Assembly (NCBI GenBank): GCA_018524725.1
Contig: JAEUWP010000140.1
Coordinates: 86,690 to 150,689 of the forward strand
Length of the DNA: 64,000 nt
Direction: 5' to 3'
Source of the DNA: Podaxis mareebaensis
Taxonomy: Eukaryota > Basidiomycota > Agaricomycetes > Agaricales > Agaricaceae
Position 1 is the first letter of the stretch; every line of letters begins with the position of its first letter. This document shows, piece after piece, positions 1-10,896 of this stretch. The position numbers were made by a program, and so were the translations under genes. The notes beneath the pieces were generated by a model. That model was not told the origin of the DNA and did not search any database. It saw only the letters and a list, made by a program, of their open reading frames with translations.

Positions 1-725
1 ACGTCTTGGTATCTCCGCTAATCATGAATATATGCGGGATCAACGCCGCACAGTCAAGACCAGAGCCGACCCACCCCGGCTTGAGGTACATTTGTTCAGA
101 GTTTGGTCACATCCAAGTTCGACTTGTACGCCGACGTCAGAGACCTCAAAGCCTGGCCGATCCACAAGCGCATATGCAGCGTTAGACGTTGGATGAGCGC
201 CTTGAATGTCATCATTGATCAACTTGGTGCCACACCCGTCCAACATGGCGTGTCAATTTTCTGAAAATTTATCCTGCAATGGCCGTGTCATAGAAACTTA
301 TCAGGGTGCCAAGACAGGTGATGGGCGGGCAGCCATTCCATGGGGAACAGCCACTGGCGATTATGACGCATTTCCTGGGAGAGGGACCTATCATTGTAGG
401 AGGTAGGGCGGTTGCTGGAGAACACGGCCCCTGCAGAGAGAGGTAAAGCGATGATTGAAAACACTTAGCAGAAACGCAGGAACGCGTCGAGACCAGTACG
501 GTCAGTGGTCACGTTCACGCAGTCTATTCCCACGGCCTCGACAAGGTTTGATAAGCGCTTAAACACTGGCAGGAACAATAGAAGGGTTCGTCTTCCTCTG
601 GACGACCTTCTTCATACAACCAACAAATACAAAAATACTGTTCCTCTTCTATATCGCAAATCCTATCCCCGATGGAAGATAGTCAAAGGACATACTAGGG
701 GAAAATGTGGCGACGCACAAACCTA
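1..725. other. intergenic, no supported gene
   Basis: I see no supported coding gene here. Short open frames on both strands lack recognisable domains or convincing splice continuations. The right end adjoins the stop codon of a minus-strand small protein gene, so it probably holds that gene's 3' untranslated region. Confidence 0.5.
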
Positions 726-1121
726 TTACTTCCTTTTGTTCTCTTCCTCAAACTTGCGCGCGCTTCCACTCGCCCCTCCAACCTGTTCGACGAAACCCAC
801 TCCCTCCGGGTTCCCCTTTCCCATATCACGCGGCTTTTTGCTATCCCCAGCTTTCGCGTACTCATTTGCTGCATCTATGCCCTCATTCTTTTCATCCTTC
901 CTCGCCCTGAACCCTCCCCGGGTAGATTGGGAGTATACGTCCTCTGGATGAACATTTTCTGGGTTCGTCACATGTCCCTGGGCAAGGTTATTGATCTCTT
1001 CGGACTTGGGAGGAGAAGCATGCCGAGCTCGCGCAGGAGTTAGGCAGGGGGAGGCGATTATACGGGTATGTCGAAAGATAGAACGTGCGTGTTGCCTACG
1101 GGGAAGAATGAGCAAGGACAT
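726..1121 (-). CDS. small mitochondrial-type hypothetical protein
   Basis: Single-exon frame of 131 residues. The chosen ATG at 1121 starts a basic, hydroxyl-rich leader (MSLLILPRRQHARSIFRH) with no acidic residues, which looks like a mitochondrial targeting sequence. The rest is hydrophilic and rich in Lys, Glu, Gly and Asn, with stretches such as ENVHPEDVYSQS and GNPEGVGFVEQVGG. Small, hydrophilic, mitochondrially targeted proteins of this kind are common in mushroom genomes and are usually annotated only as hypothetical. An in-frame upstream ATG at 1298 would add 59 mostly hydrophobic residues that look like non-coding translation, so I prefer the shorter start. Function is unknown. Mitochondrial location is inferred from composition only. 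Confidence 0.6.
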   Translation of the reverse strand: MSLLILPRRQHARSIFRHTRIIASPCLTPARARHASPPKSEEINNLAQGHVTNPENVHPEDVYSQSTRGGFRARKDEKNEGIDAANEYAKAGDSKKPRDMGKGNPEGVGFVEQVGGASGSARKFEEENKRK

Positions 1122-1368
1122 GGTTACTGGTGACAATAATACGGCGATACAGTATCGAAGAGCAAGGTAGTGTACATGGAGGTCTAATGTTTTGTCTCCG
1201 CATGACGTCATCGGACCCTCCTCCAACCCCATTAGAAACACACACACGCACACATTCCACAAAGAAACTAATCTGCGTATTCCGTATGATGTGAGCATTT
1301 TCTAAAGCAACTGCAGAAACGGGCGGTCTAGCGTTCGCATTTTTGGAGCTTCAGAGCTTCAGTCGTCG
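1122..1368. other. intergenic, with a short CA-repeat tract
   Basis: The probable promoter of the 726-1121 gene. It contains a short (CA)n-like tract near 1240-1256. No other feature was identified. Confidence 0.4.
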
Positions 1369-1929
1369 TTATCGGCCATCCGTCCTCCAATGAAGGATTG
1401 CACGTGCAAAGGAACCCGATGCCTCGATGCCTCGATATTTCAACAACAAAAACAATACTAGGTGCCATAACGTTAATGACCCGCAAATAATTGCAAGAAT
1501 TTGGCTACTCACTCCTGGTGGAGACGGGAAGCGGGTATACGCCGTTCTGACCATCGTTGGCTCTATGCTCTTCTGAGTTGCACAGAAGCCCAGGACATCT
1601 CTTGACTTCTGAGCCCAACTTCGAAATCGGTTTGAGATGGTTGAGTTCAAGGTCAATGTAGGGGGAGGTTTGTTTCGTTTTGTTCGTGGCAACCAGCGAA
1701 TTGTTCGTTGATCCCCTACATCCATCGTCAAATTCTTCGCAGATGATGGAGGCGTCTTTAGTGACGGCCATCCAGGGGCAAAATCTCCACGAGAGAAAAT
1801 AGCTCGCAGTCGCTGAGCGAAGGATGACATTGTACGCTGGACTCGATTCGGTGGGGAGTGAGGTGCGTGGAAGGCTGCGTTAAACGTTCGAGACACTGCA
1901 AGCTTGGGGGTCAGGGAGATGAGGTTCAT
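1369..1929 (-). CDS. doubtful small hypothetical gene
   Basis: Open frame of 186 residues on the minus strand. It starts with an arginine-containing, acid-free leader (TPKLAVSRTFNAAF) that could target mitochondria, and ends in a hydrophobic segment (AIICGSLTLWHLVLFLLLKY) followed by a basic tail. A good donor-like GTGAGT around 1515 and a CCTAG acceptor about 50 bases on suggest that the hydrophobic part may lie in an intron instead. I do not recognise a family. It could be a true small gene upstream of, and co-oriented with, the 726-1121 gene, or a chance frame. Confidence 0.3.
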   Translation of the reverse strand: MNLISLTPKLAVSRTFNAAFHAPHSPPNRVQRTMSSFAQRLRAIFSRGDFAPGWPSLKTPPSSAKNLTMDVGDQRTIRWLPRTKRNKPPPTLTLNSTISNRFRSWAQKSRDVLGFCATQKSIEPTMVRTAYTRFPSPPGVSSQILAIICGSLTLWHLVLFLLLKYRGIEASGSFARAILHWRTDGR

Positions 1930-3458
1930 TTCGGATGCGACCTATCATTTATACCTTTCGATTGGTGCTAAACAGTGTCAGGGTAACTTACCGGAATGCT
2001 AGGCAGCCCCCAGAGGTTCATCAGAACGCAGGATACTTTATACGCCACTAAATCAGTCGCTCGTATGCATAACAAGCTTCATTGTTCCCTCACAACATGG
2101 ATTCTCTAAGTCTCTTTTGTCATCTAAGTGTCAGTACATGGCCTCTGGAGTGCAAATAAGACGGCAGACTAATATAGAAAGTGGAAATTGAGGCAGTAGT
2201 CTAGAATGCAACTACTGGATCAAAAACGGAAGGCTCTGGGATTCTAGCCCACACCACCGCCTTGATCGTACCACTCCTTGCATAGTGAAATTAGATAAAC
2301 CAAGAATGAGAGAGGATAACGAGGTTCTGGAAGAAGATATCTGATTGATATCGAGTTTTAGAAGGTTATATACGCTTCATATCCGTTTTGGGATGGGGCC
2401 TGAGGCAGAAGGCAGAGTCGCCTCACCCTGAGCAGCTGACCATCGGAAGTGGCCCAACCAGTCTCTAGGGCGTCTTTCCAAACATACAGCAAATCGAACT
2501 TGGCCACCAGAGTGAGTTTATCTGAACAGCTGGGAACTTCATGATAATTTGGGTACGATCCACGCTCCTGGCGCGTGTCGGAATGAAGGATTGACAAAGA
2601 ACCCGACGTACACTTCTCCAGCAAAGGGGAGAATGGGTAGGATCATAATTCTGAACCGAGGCGCTCGAACGGGGTGTCCATAGGAGGCTTTATTATGTGG
2701 GCTCCAGTTTGAGAGCAACTGAGGTATAAGAACCAACAGGCCAATTGAGCGGCTGGGAACACTCTTTCATTCATCCAGGAGTCAGTATTGGTGGGAAGAA
2801 AGCGTTACTGTTGGGGAACGAGGTTGATGCTGGCTTGTTACGGATGGAGTTTGCGAGGTCAGCTGATGGAATTCAAACATACAGAAAGGAACTTGGCGGA
2901 CAAGGAGCTGCAGTCCATTTCAGCTGTTTGGCGGTGGGCTTGGAAGCACGAATGGAATAAGGCTATTCGAAGAGCTCCGGAAAACCATCCCCTGGCACCA
3001 GGAAAGCGTTATGGAACAGAAGAGCGTCAATTTAGTTTATAGTTATACGGACCGAAGAATTAACGAAGACAGTGTTGGGTGCGGGGTAGACGCTGGAATG
3101 GTTTCGTGACGGTCACCGGTGGGTAAGTGCAGGCCCAACTCCGGGAAGTCATGCCAAATCTGATTTGCGGGCGTCTTACAACATTGCTCCGGCCGCGATA
3201 GTCGAAAGCTCTTTTCATATTACTAATGGAAGGTTGACGTGATGGAGGTCCTCGTGGAGGTTCTCTCGTTATACTTGGAACGCTCGTCGCCACCTACTCC
3301 ACGAATCTTTATTATAGCAAACCGTTTTGTGATTTCAGGTTCGTTGATGGAAGGATTCTTCTTGTCATGGGATCCATTCGTGATCACTTGAGGTCCACAT
3401 AAAACCCCAAGCGCGCCAGCAACCTTCCTGTTCAACATCCCTCACATTCGCTGAAACA
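1930..3458. other. intergenic, no supported gene
   Basis: About 1.5 kb with only short unrelated frames on both strands. The right end is the presumed promoter of the F-box-like gene. Nothing repetitive stands out. Confidence 0.45.
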
Positions 3459-4753
3459 GTGCCCAGGACCCCCATGACGTTCTGCACAACCGATACAGGG
3501 CCCATACTCCCCGTGGAGATCATGGACGTTGTCATCGACCAACTTCGCTTCGACCTCAAGATGCTCGGCGTCTGCGGTATGGTCTGCTCCGAGTGGCTGA
3601 TCCGCAGTCGGCACCACATTTTTTCCACCGTTCAGCTCTGGCCATGGCGCGTTCGCCGCTTCCTCGAACTCGCTCGTTCACCCCAATGTACCTTCACAAG
3701 ATACGTCAACTGCATCGAAGTGGATGACGCAAAGGCTAAGGGTGGCGGCCAAGCAGGGGAGGAGGACGATTTTCTGTTCCACAAATTCATATCCTCAGCA
3801 CCCATCTCCCGTTTCTCTCACATCGAGTCACTGCGCATTCGGAGCGTCGACTGGACGCTCTTACCACCATCCGAACAAGATCGTCTTCGCGAACGCCTCG
3901 CCACCTTCACCAACCTCAGATCCCTTGCGTTCGACGATGTCATGTTCCACGATCTTCGCGAAATTGCTCGCATCACGGCTCTTTTCTCTTCACTATGCTG
4001 CCTCGTCGCCAACGTTCAGTTTTCAAAATACATGGAATATACCATCGCTTCCGCCACCACTCTTGCACTCCCTACTAGTTTGGAGGTGTTACGATTATGC
4101 ACAGATGATGCCATCCCCGTTCTCCTGAGTAGCTCGTTCAAGGAATCAAGACTAAGTAGCTTGATTCTTGACAATGTCAAGTTCTGGCATCTGCAATATG
4201 TCGGCAATGCCTTGCGGGGCCTCAGCGGCTCGCTTCGACACCTTGAAATCAATTTCTCGAAGGGTGGAGTACAGTGGATCAACAGTAGTACGTGTAATTT
4301 TCCCCGCACTTAACACTATCCATTGACATTCACGAAACAGCCGATCTCTCACATATGGACCTAAAACACCAAACGAAACTCCAGTCGTTCCGTCTTGGCG
4401 GAATCGTTCTGGCCCCACAAGCTCCATGCACGATCGCGACCCATATCCCCTCCCTCCTTGCTAGCATCCCCCGGACCAGCAACATGAAGGAGTTCAGCCT
4501 CGGCCTGGTTGCCCAATCCACATCTCTGATCCAGTCATTCGGCTGGTCAACGCTAGAACAGGCCCTTGTCGCAATGCCTCGATGTCTCCTGAATGTAAAT
4601 ATAGTCCTATCTGACACACTGACGGGAACTGGGGATGAGGATACCAGGCGGGTTGGTGAGACCATGGAAGGGATTTTAAAAAGTGAGCTAAAGGGGTTGC
4701 GGAAGAGCGAGCGGTTGAATATTTGGACGCATAATGACACTATACGACCTTGA
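3459..4753 (+). CDS. F-box-like domain protein with leucine-rich C-terminal region
   Basis: Two exons (3459-4287 and 4341-4753) joined across a 53-base intron with a GTACGT donor and ACAG acceptor. The frame is kept and gives 413 residues. The N-terminus (residues about 12-55) fits the F-box-like pattern of mushroom proteins: ILPVEIMDVVIDQL, then a VCSEWL core and RHHIFSTVQLW. The remainder contains repeated leucine-rich stretches such as LTNLRSLAFDD-type segments (FTNLRSLAFDDVMFHDL) and LSGSLRHLEINF, consistent with irregular LRRs. Proteins of this type are a large, fast-evolving family in Agaricomycetes. By family knowledge they are expected to act as substrate adaptors of SCF ubiquitin ligases through Skp1, but the substrate is unknown. 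The gene is isolated, with no obvious functional neighbour. Confidence 0.8.
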
Positions 4754-7291
4754 AGATGGTGAGCAAACTTTCGATTGAAACCACTCACAACTTCTGATCA
4801 ATATATTGACTTGTGGGCAGCCCGCATCTGTCCTATTCATGGGAGTTGCATAGCTGGATCATTTGGACATATTTTTGCCCAACGAATCTACTTCCTCGTG
4901 TCTAAGTGTGCAGTTGGCGCACCCATGAGATGTGAATGCCAAACGCCGCAGTCCTGCGACTAGAGGGAAAACGCTCTTGTTTGAACCAAGTTTAATCTCA
5001 AGTGGCAACCATCAAGCAATTACTCGAGAATTTCAATCGCGATATACTATCCATTGTTCAAGAGAGAATGTATCCTTTGTTCTGCTTGCCGCCCAACACA
5101 ATAACCATCGAGGTGAATATCTCAACCGAATTTGGCACCACAGCCGGCTCTATGCGTTAGGTTGCCTCGACCTTCTTTGGGAATAACATGAGAAAGGACG
5201 CTCCGGAACTGAGCTCAGGAGAATACAAGCCCGACATATAGCTTCTAGAGATGTAATTTCTGTGAGTCCTCTCACGATTATTAGTGCACATCGAACCTGA
5301 TGCTGACTTGTTCTATATTTGGCACGTTCTCATGTCCTCCGGTCTCCCGCAGCTTCTGAGCTAACCACTGGCCTCTTTCAGTGTTGTAACCTTCCTGCGA
5401 CAAGGACACTCTACATCAGCAGGAATCCCGTAGTATCAGGACTTCCTCTATGGTATCACCATTCCTTCAGCAAAGAGGCAATGTTAAAAGCGGCCAAAAT
5501 TCCTGAGCCTGAACATGTCTCCACACCGATACCTCGTGTAAACCGGACCCAACATCAATGCTGCGGTTAATGCTAAACAGCACAGCTCTCTGATATCCCA
5601 ACATACGGAAGTGAAATGAGTCCGAAATGAACGTGGTCCCTTTCGACGACATCAAGACCCTGGCTGCTCCGACAGAAATGAAGTTATGCTACTTATTCCT
5701 CCGTTTTTTATGCGGATCACGTTAAGCGCAATGGAAGGATCCAGTCACGGCTCCTTTTCCCCCGATATTTTCGGCTTATTTATTGGTGCGTTGAAACCAA
5801 GACTTGTAATCATATTCCGTCGGTAAATTCGCGTGGTTCTCACCTTACCAAGGTGACAATAACCGTTGCTATCAAGTTGTGGTAAAGTGCATGTTAATGG
5901 CTATGGCGAAGGTGAAGGCAATCCTCATGGACATTATTATTTGTATGTATAGACTTGAGCCTTCTGGGCTTTGATAATGAGAATATTCCTAGCTTCTCTT
6001 CATTGCTTGACAACTATATACGTCCGATAATCCTTCGGTGCGGTCCACCCTCATACACCAGAGCCGATTTAAACTTCATGTTCTTATTCCCGGCCCACTC
6101 CATTGTATCCCTCAGTAGAATAGCACTCATGGAAATGGCAGCCTTCAATTCTACGCTTGGCCAGACCAGTCCGAGATTGTCCATGACAGTTACTCTACGC
6201 AGTAAGTCCTGGTATGTATTACTTCACCGTCAGTCCTCCTGGTACCGTGAACGATCATCCTCAGGGTAGCTGCGACATATGAGATGATTAGGAGTAGTGG
6301 TCCTAAAGCCTATAGCCCAATATCTGACACATTCTGGCATTGCTTGTTGAGCCGAGCCAACCTTACTGTGTCGCTCACAACTAGGTAATGATGCCAAATG
6401 GCCGAAACACATTACCACCATCAACCATGTCACCAGCTCAGACCCCCTCATCCAGATGTGACCCTCGGTATGGGTTTCTTCACACTATTCTGGGATCTGT
6501 CTTAGGAACTTCTCACACGACTCGTGGGCTGTGTGACTTTTGGTTCTGTGAATAGTTAACCCGATGTTAAGATTTGTCCGGCCCGCAGCCCAAGTATATC
6601 AGAGTAACATATACACGATGTCGAAAAGAGGAGCGGTGGACACTTAATTCTACTTGTTGATATCAGGCGCGTTCTTCACCAAGGCCGCAACCTATTCTGT
6701 TCATCTCATTAGGATAAAAGGAGCTATTGGGTGCAAAGGAAGCACCATATTTCTGCTGACAGCGTTTATCTGCCACTTGAACAGTCACTTCGGCCCATCA
6801 AGGCCGGTTAAAAAAGCTTCTAAAAATTACCTCGTTATTGAACACCATAGAGAAAAACAATTGGTTTTGACTAGGTGCGTCCGGAATTTCCCTCCCATTC
6901 GGAAGGGATGAAGATATGTATCGGTGCTTATATTGGTAGAAGTGCTTTAGTTAGGTGGCCTTACAGGGTTTCCAACTTGCAGGTGAGCGCTTGCCAAAGG
7001 ACCTTTACATGTGATGTGCCATGATAGGCAGATTGACGTTGGATAGATTTGTTTCCTGGTTGGTAACGTCTCTGATAAATTTGTTGTAGCTGAATGGCTA
7101 TTTTTATCAATCACATCCTGGGGACAGCAGATGTACAACAGCTGTAGCGACCAATGTCAGGCTAGATAAAGCTTTGGCTTCCTCTCTATCCTTCCTCTTC
7201 TCCTTCTCACACTCCTGCTGTCTCTTTCTTTCACAACTTTCTATTCTCTCTCTTTCACTGCGCTCTTTCGTCGATTAATTTAATTGTCACA
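4754..7291. other. long gene-poor stretch
   Basis: About 2.5 kb without a supported gene. Short frames occur on both strands but none shows a recognisable domain or a run of splice-compatible exons. The last about 120 bases before 7292 are pyrimidine-rich (repeated CTTTCTC-like runs from about 7180 to 7270), the usual look of a basidiomycete core promoter and 5' UTR for the MARVEL gene. Confidence 0.5.
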
Positions 7292-8271
7292 ATGCCTGAA
7301 GCACTATTCCAAGTACGCAATGGTATTTTTGGTGCGTCTCAGATTGAGACATCTGTAGCAATTCCTTACCAGCAGATTCTTCATCTTCTAGGTTTGGTCA
7401 TAATTTTGTCCTTTGCTGTGGTTGGCCTTACGGCCCACTGGACTCAACTCACCGTGACAGTTGGGTATTTCGTGAGCTTTGAGGGAATTGGACTCGTAGC
7501 AAGCACTCTCACCATCCTTGCGCTCTCTGTCTTGTATGTTGCAATAGCTATGCGTCCCTACATACTAATATGCATTCTGATCCAGTTTGATTGTCGGACT
7601 CTTTCGTAAAAATGCCACCATTACTACCATTGCAGTCGAGCTTCCCACTCTTAGTGAGCTTCATGTAAAAGTGTTCTTTTGACAGTTACTAAGATAGCTC
7701 TTGCAGTCGTTCTTTCCGTCCTGTTCTTGGCAGAGGGTATTGTCACTAACGACCTTGCAAGAGAAAATTGGCCAACTGGGTGTGACCCCTTCTTCCTCAA
7801 CTGTGAGTCTGCGAAGCAATGAATGTTCATGCACAACTGAAGTGGGCCCTCGACAGCGCTCGGCATCCAAGTCTGTAAAGAGTTTATGTCACTCAAAGGA
7901 ATCTCGTTTGCCATCTTCGGCATTAGTAAGTCGAGAGATACGTCATTTAGCACTGAAATCTTATGGTCCACGCACAACCCTCAGTGATTGCATACTGGTT
8001 CCCTCTCCTCGTTATGACAGTGATTAGTCTCACACAGGGGCAAAACGTTTTCTGCCTAAGCGTTCGTGAGGTTACATTCTCCCGTCATACTCTTGCCCAA
8101 GCCAAAGGAGTAATGGAGCAAGTTGGATGGAAGGACCCTTCCGGAATGTTAGGGTATGATCAATACCAGCAACAACAGGTCCAACTTCAACAGCTGCAGC
8201 CGCAGCAATTACAGCAACCAGCGGCAGTGTTGCAGCAACAACATATGCAGCAAGGGACACCACAGGTTTGA
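7292..8271 (+). CDS. MARVEL-like four-TM membrane protein with Gln-rich tail
   Basis: Five exons give 253 residues: 7292-7533, 7586-7653, 7707-7802, 7857-7925 and 7985-8271, with introns of 52-59 bases. The second intron contains a textbook TACTAAG branch site. The protein starts MPEALFQVRNGIFG, a beginning shared by a mushroom family related to MARVEL-domain proteins. Four hydrophobic stretches are visible: around GLVIILSFAVVGLTAHW, GLVASTLTILALSV, VLSVLFLAEGIV and AYWFPLLVMTVISL. A Cys pair lies between segments three and four (GCDPFFLNC). The cytosolic tail after KDPSGMLGYDQY is almost pure Gln with Leu, Pro and Val, encoded by CAG/CAA codons. Family members are thought to sit in the plasma membrane or vesicles. 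The biochemical role is unknown. Confidence 0.8.
8160..8260 (+). repeat. CAG/CAA trinucleotide-rich tract in a coding exon
   Basis: About 100 bases dominated by CAG and CAA codons interspersed with CCG, CTG and TTA. It encodes the Gln-rich tail of the MARVEL-like protein. The mix of CAA and CAG suggests selection or age rather than recent pure-repeat expansion. Confidence 0.7.
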
Positions 8272-9096
8272 AGCCGGCGGAAAGGAGGCTTTCCAAAGAC
8301 AGGAGCTGTGGGCCTCTCGTACCAGCAAGTCGGTACTTGCGTTCTTCCTCTTAGTGTACCACGCTCTTATCAAATATGTATTGTTCCCTGTGCTGCTTGC
8401 TTTCATCCGGCATCCCGGGCCTCAGGGCTCGTTCTAGCATGGTAATTAGCATGAACCAGAGCCCCTGCGCCTATCCAAACCAAATGTGAGTGTGGTAAAG
8501 GTATGTTTCGCTAGATATACTCGTTGGTCTTCATGGACATCCATTCTTGATACTTCCACTCCATCGAGGGATGGGGCACAAATTTCTTCGATGTCTCAAG
8601 CCAACTCTCGGACAACGCCACAGCAGCTCTTAATCCCGCCGGCCATGCTTGTGTACTGCTCCCGCTGAAATCATTTTGGCTTTCAAAATGACAGACACGA
8701 ACGAACCTGTATGCAGTCTCGCAAAAGCGAGTCGCACCCGCTTGTGGTCCTGACATTCTGTAGTCCTAGTGGAGACGCCAAGGCCAGCTAGGCGATTTTC
8801 ATGAACTCGTCCGCAAGCAAACGGTTCAATCCTCTAAGGACAATAAGTGGCAATGGTGCAGCACACTGCATGGGCTTGTGACGGGGATCACAAGGATCAC
8901 CCAGGGTACGCACATTATCTTGGGGTAACCGATGAGCAGCAATGAAACACGATTTTCTTCCTGATATGATACAAAATAAAAGTGTTCGGAAGGGGCTGCC
9001 TCAAGTCACCTATTTGTCATACAGGGTACAAGAAGAGTGTTCGGACGTCGGAACTATGGAATCAAAAACTGCAGACACTGCTTTCCTACACTTTCA
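8272..9096. other. intergenic between convergent genes
   Basis: Lies between the stop codons of the MARVEL-like gene (+) and membrane family copy A (-). It should contain both 3' UTRs. Nothing else was recognised. Confidence 0.5.
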
Positions 9097-10826
9097 TCAT
9101 TCCTCTTTCATGTGTGCCAGGTCGAAAGGCAAGCGGTTCTGCTTTAGGTTCAACACAACGAGAACAAGCAAAAGGATTGCCTCAATTGTAGCTAACGCGA
9201 CATGGAGAACCGCATAATGTGGGCTTGTCGCGAGGGCAAGACCGTTGTCCACATACAACGCCGGAACTGGCTTCGAGAATACGCCTTGAACACGAATGAT
9301 AGCACTTTCGGGGCGGTATCCTGTTGTGAAAGCCTTCAATGCGGAAAGCTTATAGTCATCAACTAAGGAGTTGATCGTATCCAGCGACCGGGGCTGGACA
9401 CCAGACAAGTTCCGCCAGTCTCCTGCCGGAGGATCCGGCATGAAGAGTTTAGATACAATAGAATTGAAGTTGATCCAATCGATTGCTTGTTCCGATATGA
9501 CTTGATCAGCTTCATTCGAGGCTGTATAGAGAGCTGTTGAGAAGAGGAGATGGGCAGCCTCGGGAGCGATGTTCCCAATCGGTGCGGCCTCTCCGATGTC
9601 GTACACTGTAACGTCAGGTTCAGAGATGTTCAGGTTGGGAACAATCCATGCGGAGCCGGTCGTCATATTGAGTCTAGGCTCACAGATGAGCAGTGTAGCA
9701 AGAGGGGAGGTAACCCAGTCGACGACAGGAGAGATTGGGTGATACGCAAGAAACTGAGATGGGTTATAGAGAGTCGGAAGGCCAGTAAGATCAATCCAAG
9801 TATTGCTGGCATTGGTCGTATTGACAGGGAATGTGGAGTTTCCGCCAAGGAAGAGGTGCAGGGAAGTTCCGTTGAAGTTCTGGATTGGATCAGGGGGCCA
9901 GAGCTGTCGGATGGTGGAGCCTTGACCTGGGAACGGCGTTATAAACATATTTGGACGGGCATTCTCAATCCGACGGACTAACCTGTACGGGAAAAGTCCT
10001 CGCCGAAAGAATTGAGCTGCAAGGACCACCCCTGGCCATCAAGGAAGTATGTGGTATCGTTTACACCATCCGGCGCTCGCCATGTGCACTCATGCTGGAA
10101 GTGTATAAGGTCCGTGTCGTAGTATACGAGGCCCGTCATGTTTTCAACGGCTGAAGGTAGTGGAATCAGCCAGTTGGATTCAGGTGATAGACCCCATGGC
10201 GAGCCACCCAGCTTCTCCAGCCTGACAACAGTGCCTGCCCTAGTCAAGCGCTCGACGAATCCCTGAACATTTGGGGTCGCCAAATCAGAGGAGAGGTCGA
10301 CGTTAGATAAAAGACCGATCGGCATATCTTCTTTGAACTGGACTCCGGAAGAGACGGTGATGGTCGACGAGGAGGTAATGTGCATTAAGATGAGGACCAA
10401 GGAAGCTGTAAATGCAGCTCGATATGTCCCGGTCGCTCTTGATCTGAAGAAGTATATGATGCGGTCAAGCATCCCGCTGGTCACCTTCGAAACCACATCC
10501 GTGGGTATACCTCGACGTGCGGCCCATTCCTTGCTGAAAGCTTCGGCGCAGATACTCGCAGCAAGCGCGATAGCGATATTGTGCCAAAGATTGAAAATCG
10601 TCTGGAACGCGCTTTTGACTGACATCGGCTGCAAGTTCACATACGGCAATTTGCGCGGAGACCACCAACAATAGAAAGCAAAGACAGCGAAGCACGCTTC
10701 AAGCACGATGAACGCGGCATAGCGGAGGATTCCCATGTACCTCTCATATTTATCAGAGCTACTTGATGTCGACCTCGGCCGCTTCTCCTGCTTCTGAGGT
10801 TCGATCTCTCGTCCGTCGCTGTCCAT
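9097..10826 (-). CDS. membrane family copy A: multi-TM protein with large glycosylated ectodomain
   Basis: Two exons (10826-9983 and 9926-9097) around a 56-base phase-1 intron give 557 residues. I do not recognise a named domain. Residues 1-28 are polar and cytosolic-looking. Hydrophobic segments follow at about 32-50 (AAFIVLEACFAVFAFYCWW), about 78-95 (IFNLWHNIAIALAASICA) and about 135-150 (YRAAFTASLVLILMHI). Then comes about 350 residues of polar sequence with at least eight N-x-S/T sequons, and one C-terminal membrane segment (LATIEAILLLVLVVLNL) before a short LPFDLAHMKEE tail. Motifs shared with copies B and C are F..LWH.IA.A.A..ICA..FS.EWAA, PTD.VS.VTSG, STIT.SSG, an HECTW-type Cys-Trp motif and LL.C.PRL..T.G. 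A TATA-like CATAAAAG lies about 60 bases upstream of the ATG. This is probably a fungal cell-surface protein. Its function is unknown. Confidence 0.82.
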
Positions 10827-10887
10827 CGAGCTGTGCTTGGTCTACGGGTTGGGGAAAGAAGGGAAGATACCGGGGCAAATGGGATGG

Positions 10888-10896
10888 CCTTTTATG
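10888..10896 (-). promoter_or_regulatory. TATA-like box of copy A
   Basis: CATAAAAGG on the minus strand, about 60 bases upstream of the copy A ATG. Copy B has CATAAAATG at the same distance and copy C has CATATAGAAA about 50 bases upstream. The repeated spacing supports a core-promoter element. Confidence 0.45.

Noticed and set aside
505..1043. Plus-strand frames of 148 and 112 residues at the left end
   Set aside because: They overlap the antisense of the mitochondrial-type gene and have no domain or codon-pattern support.
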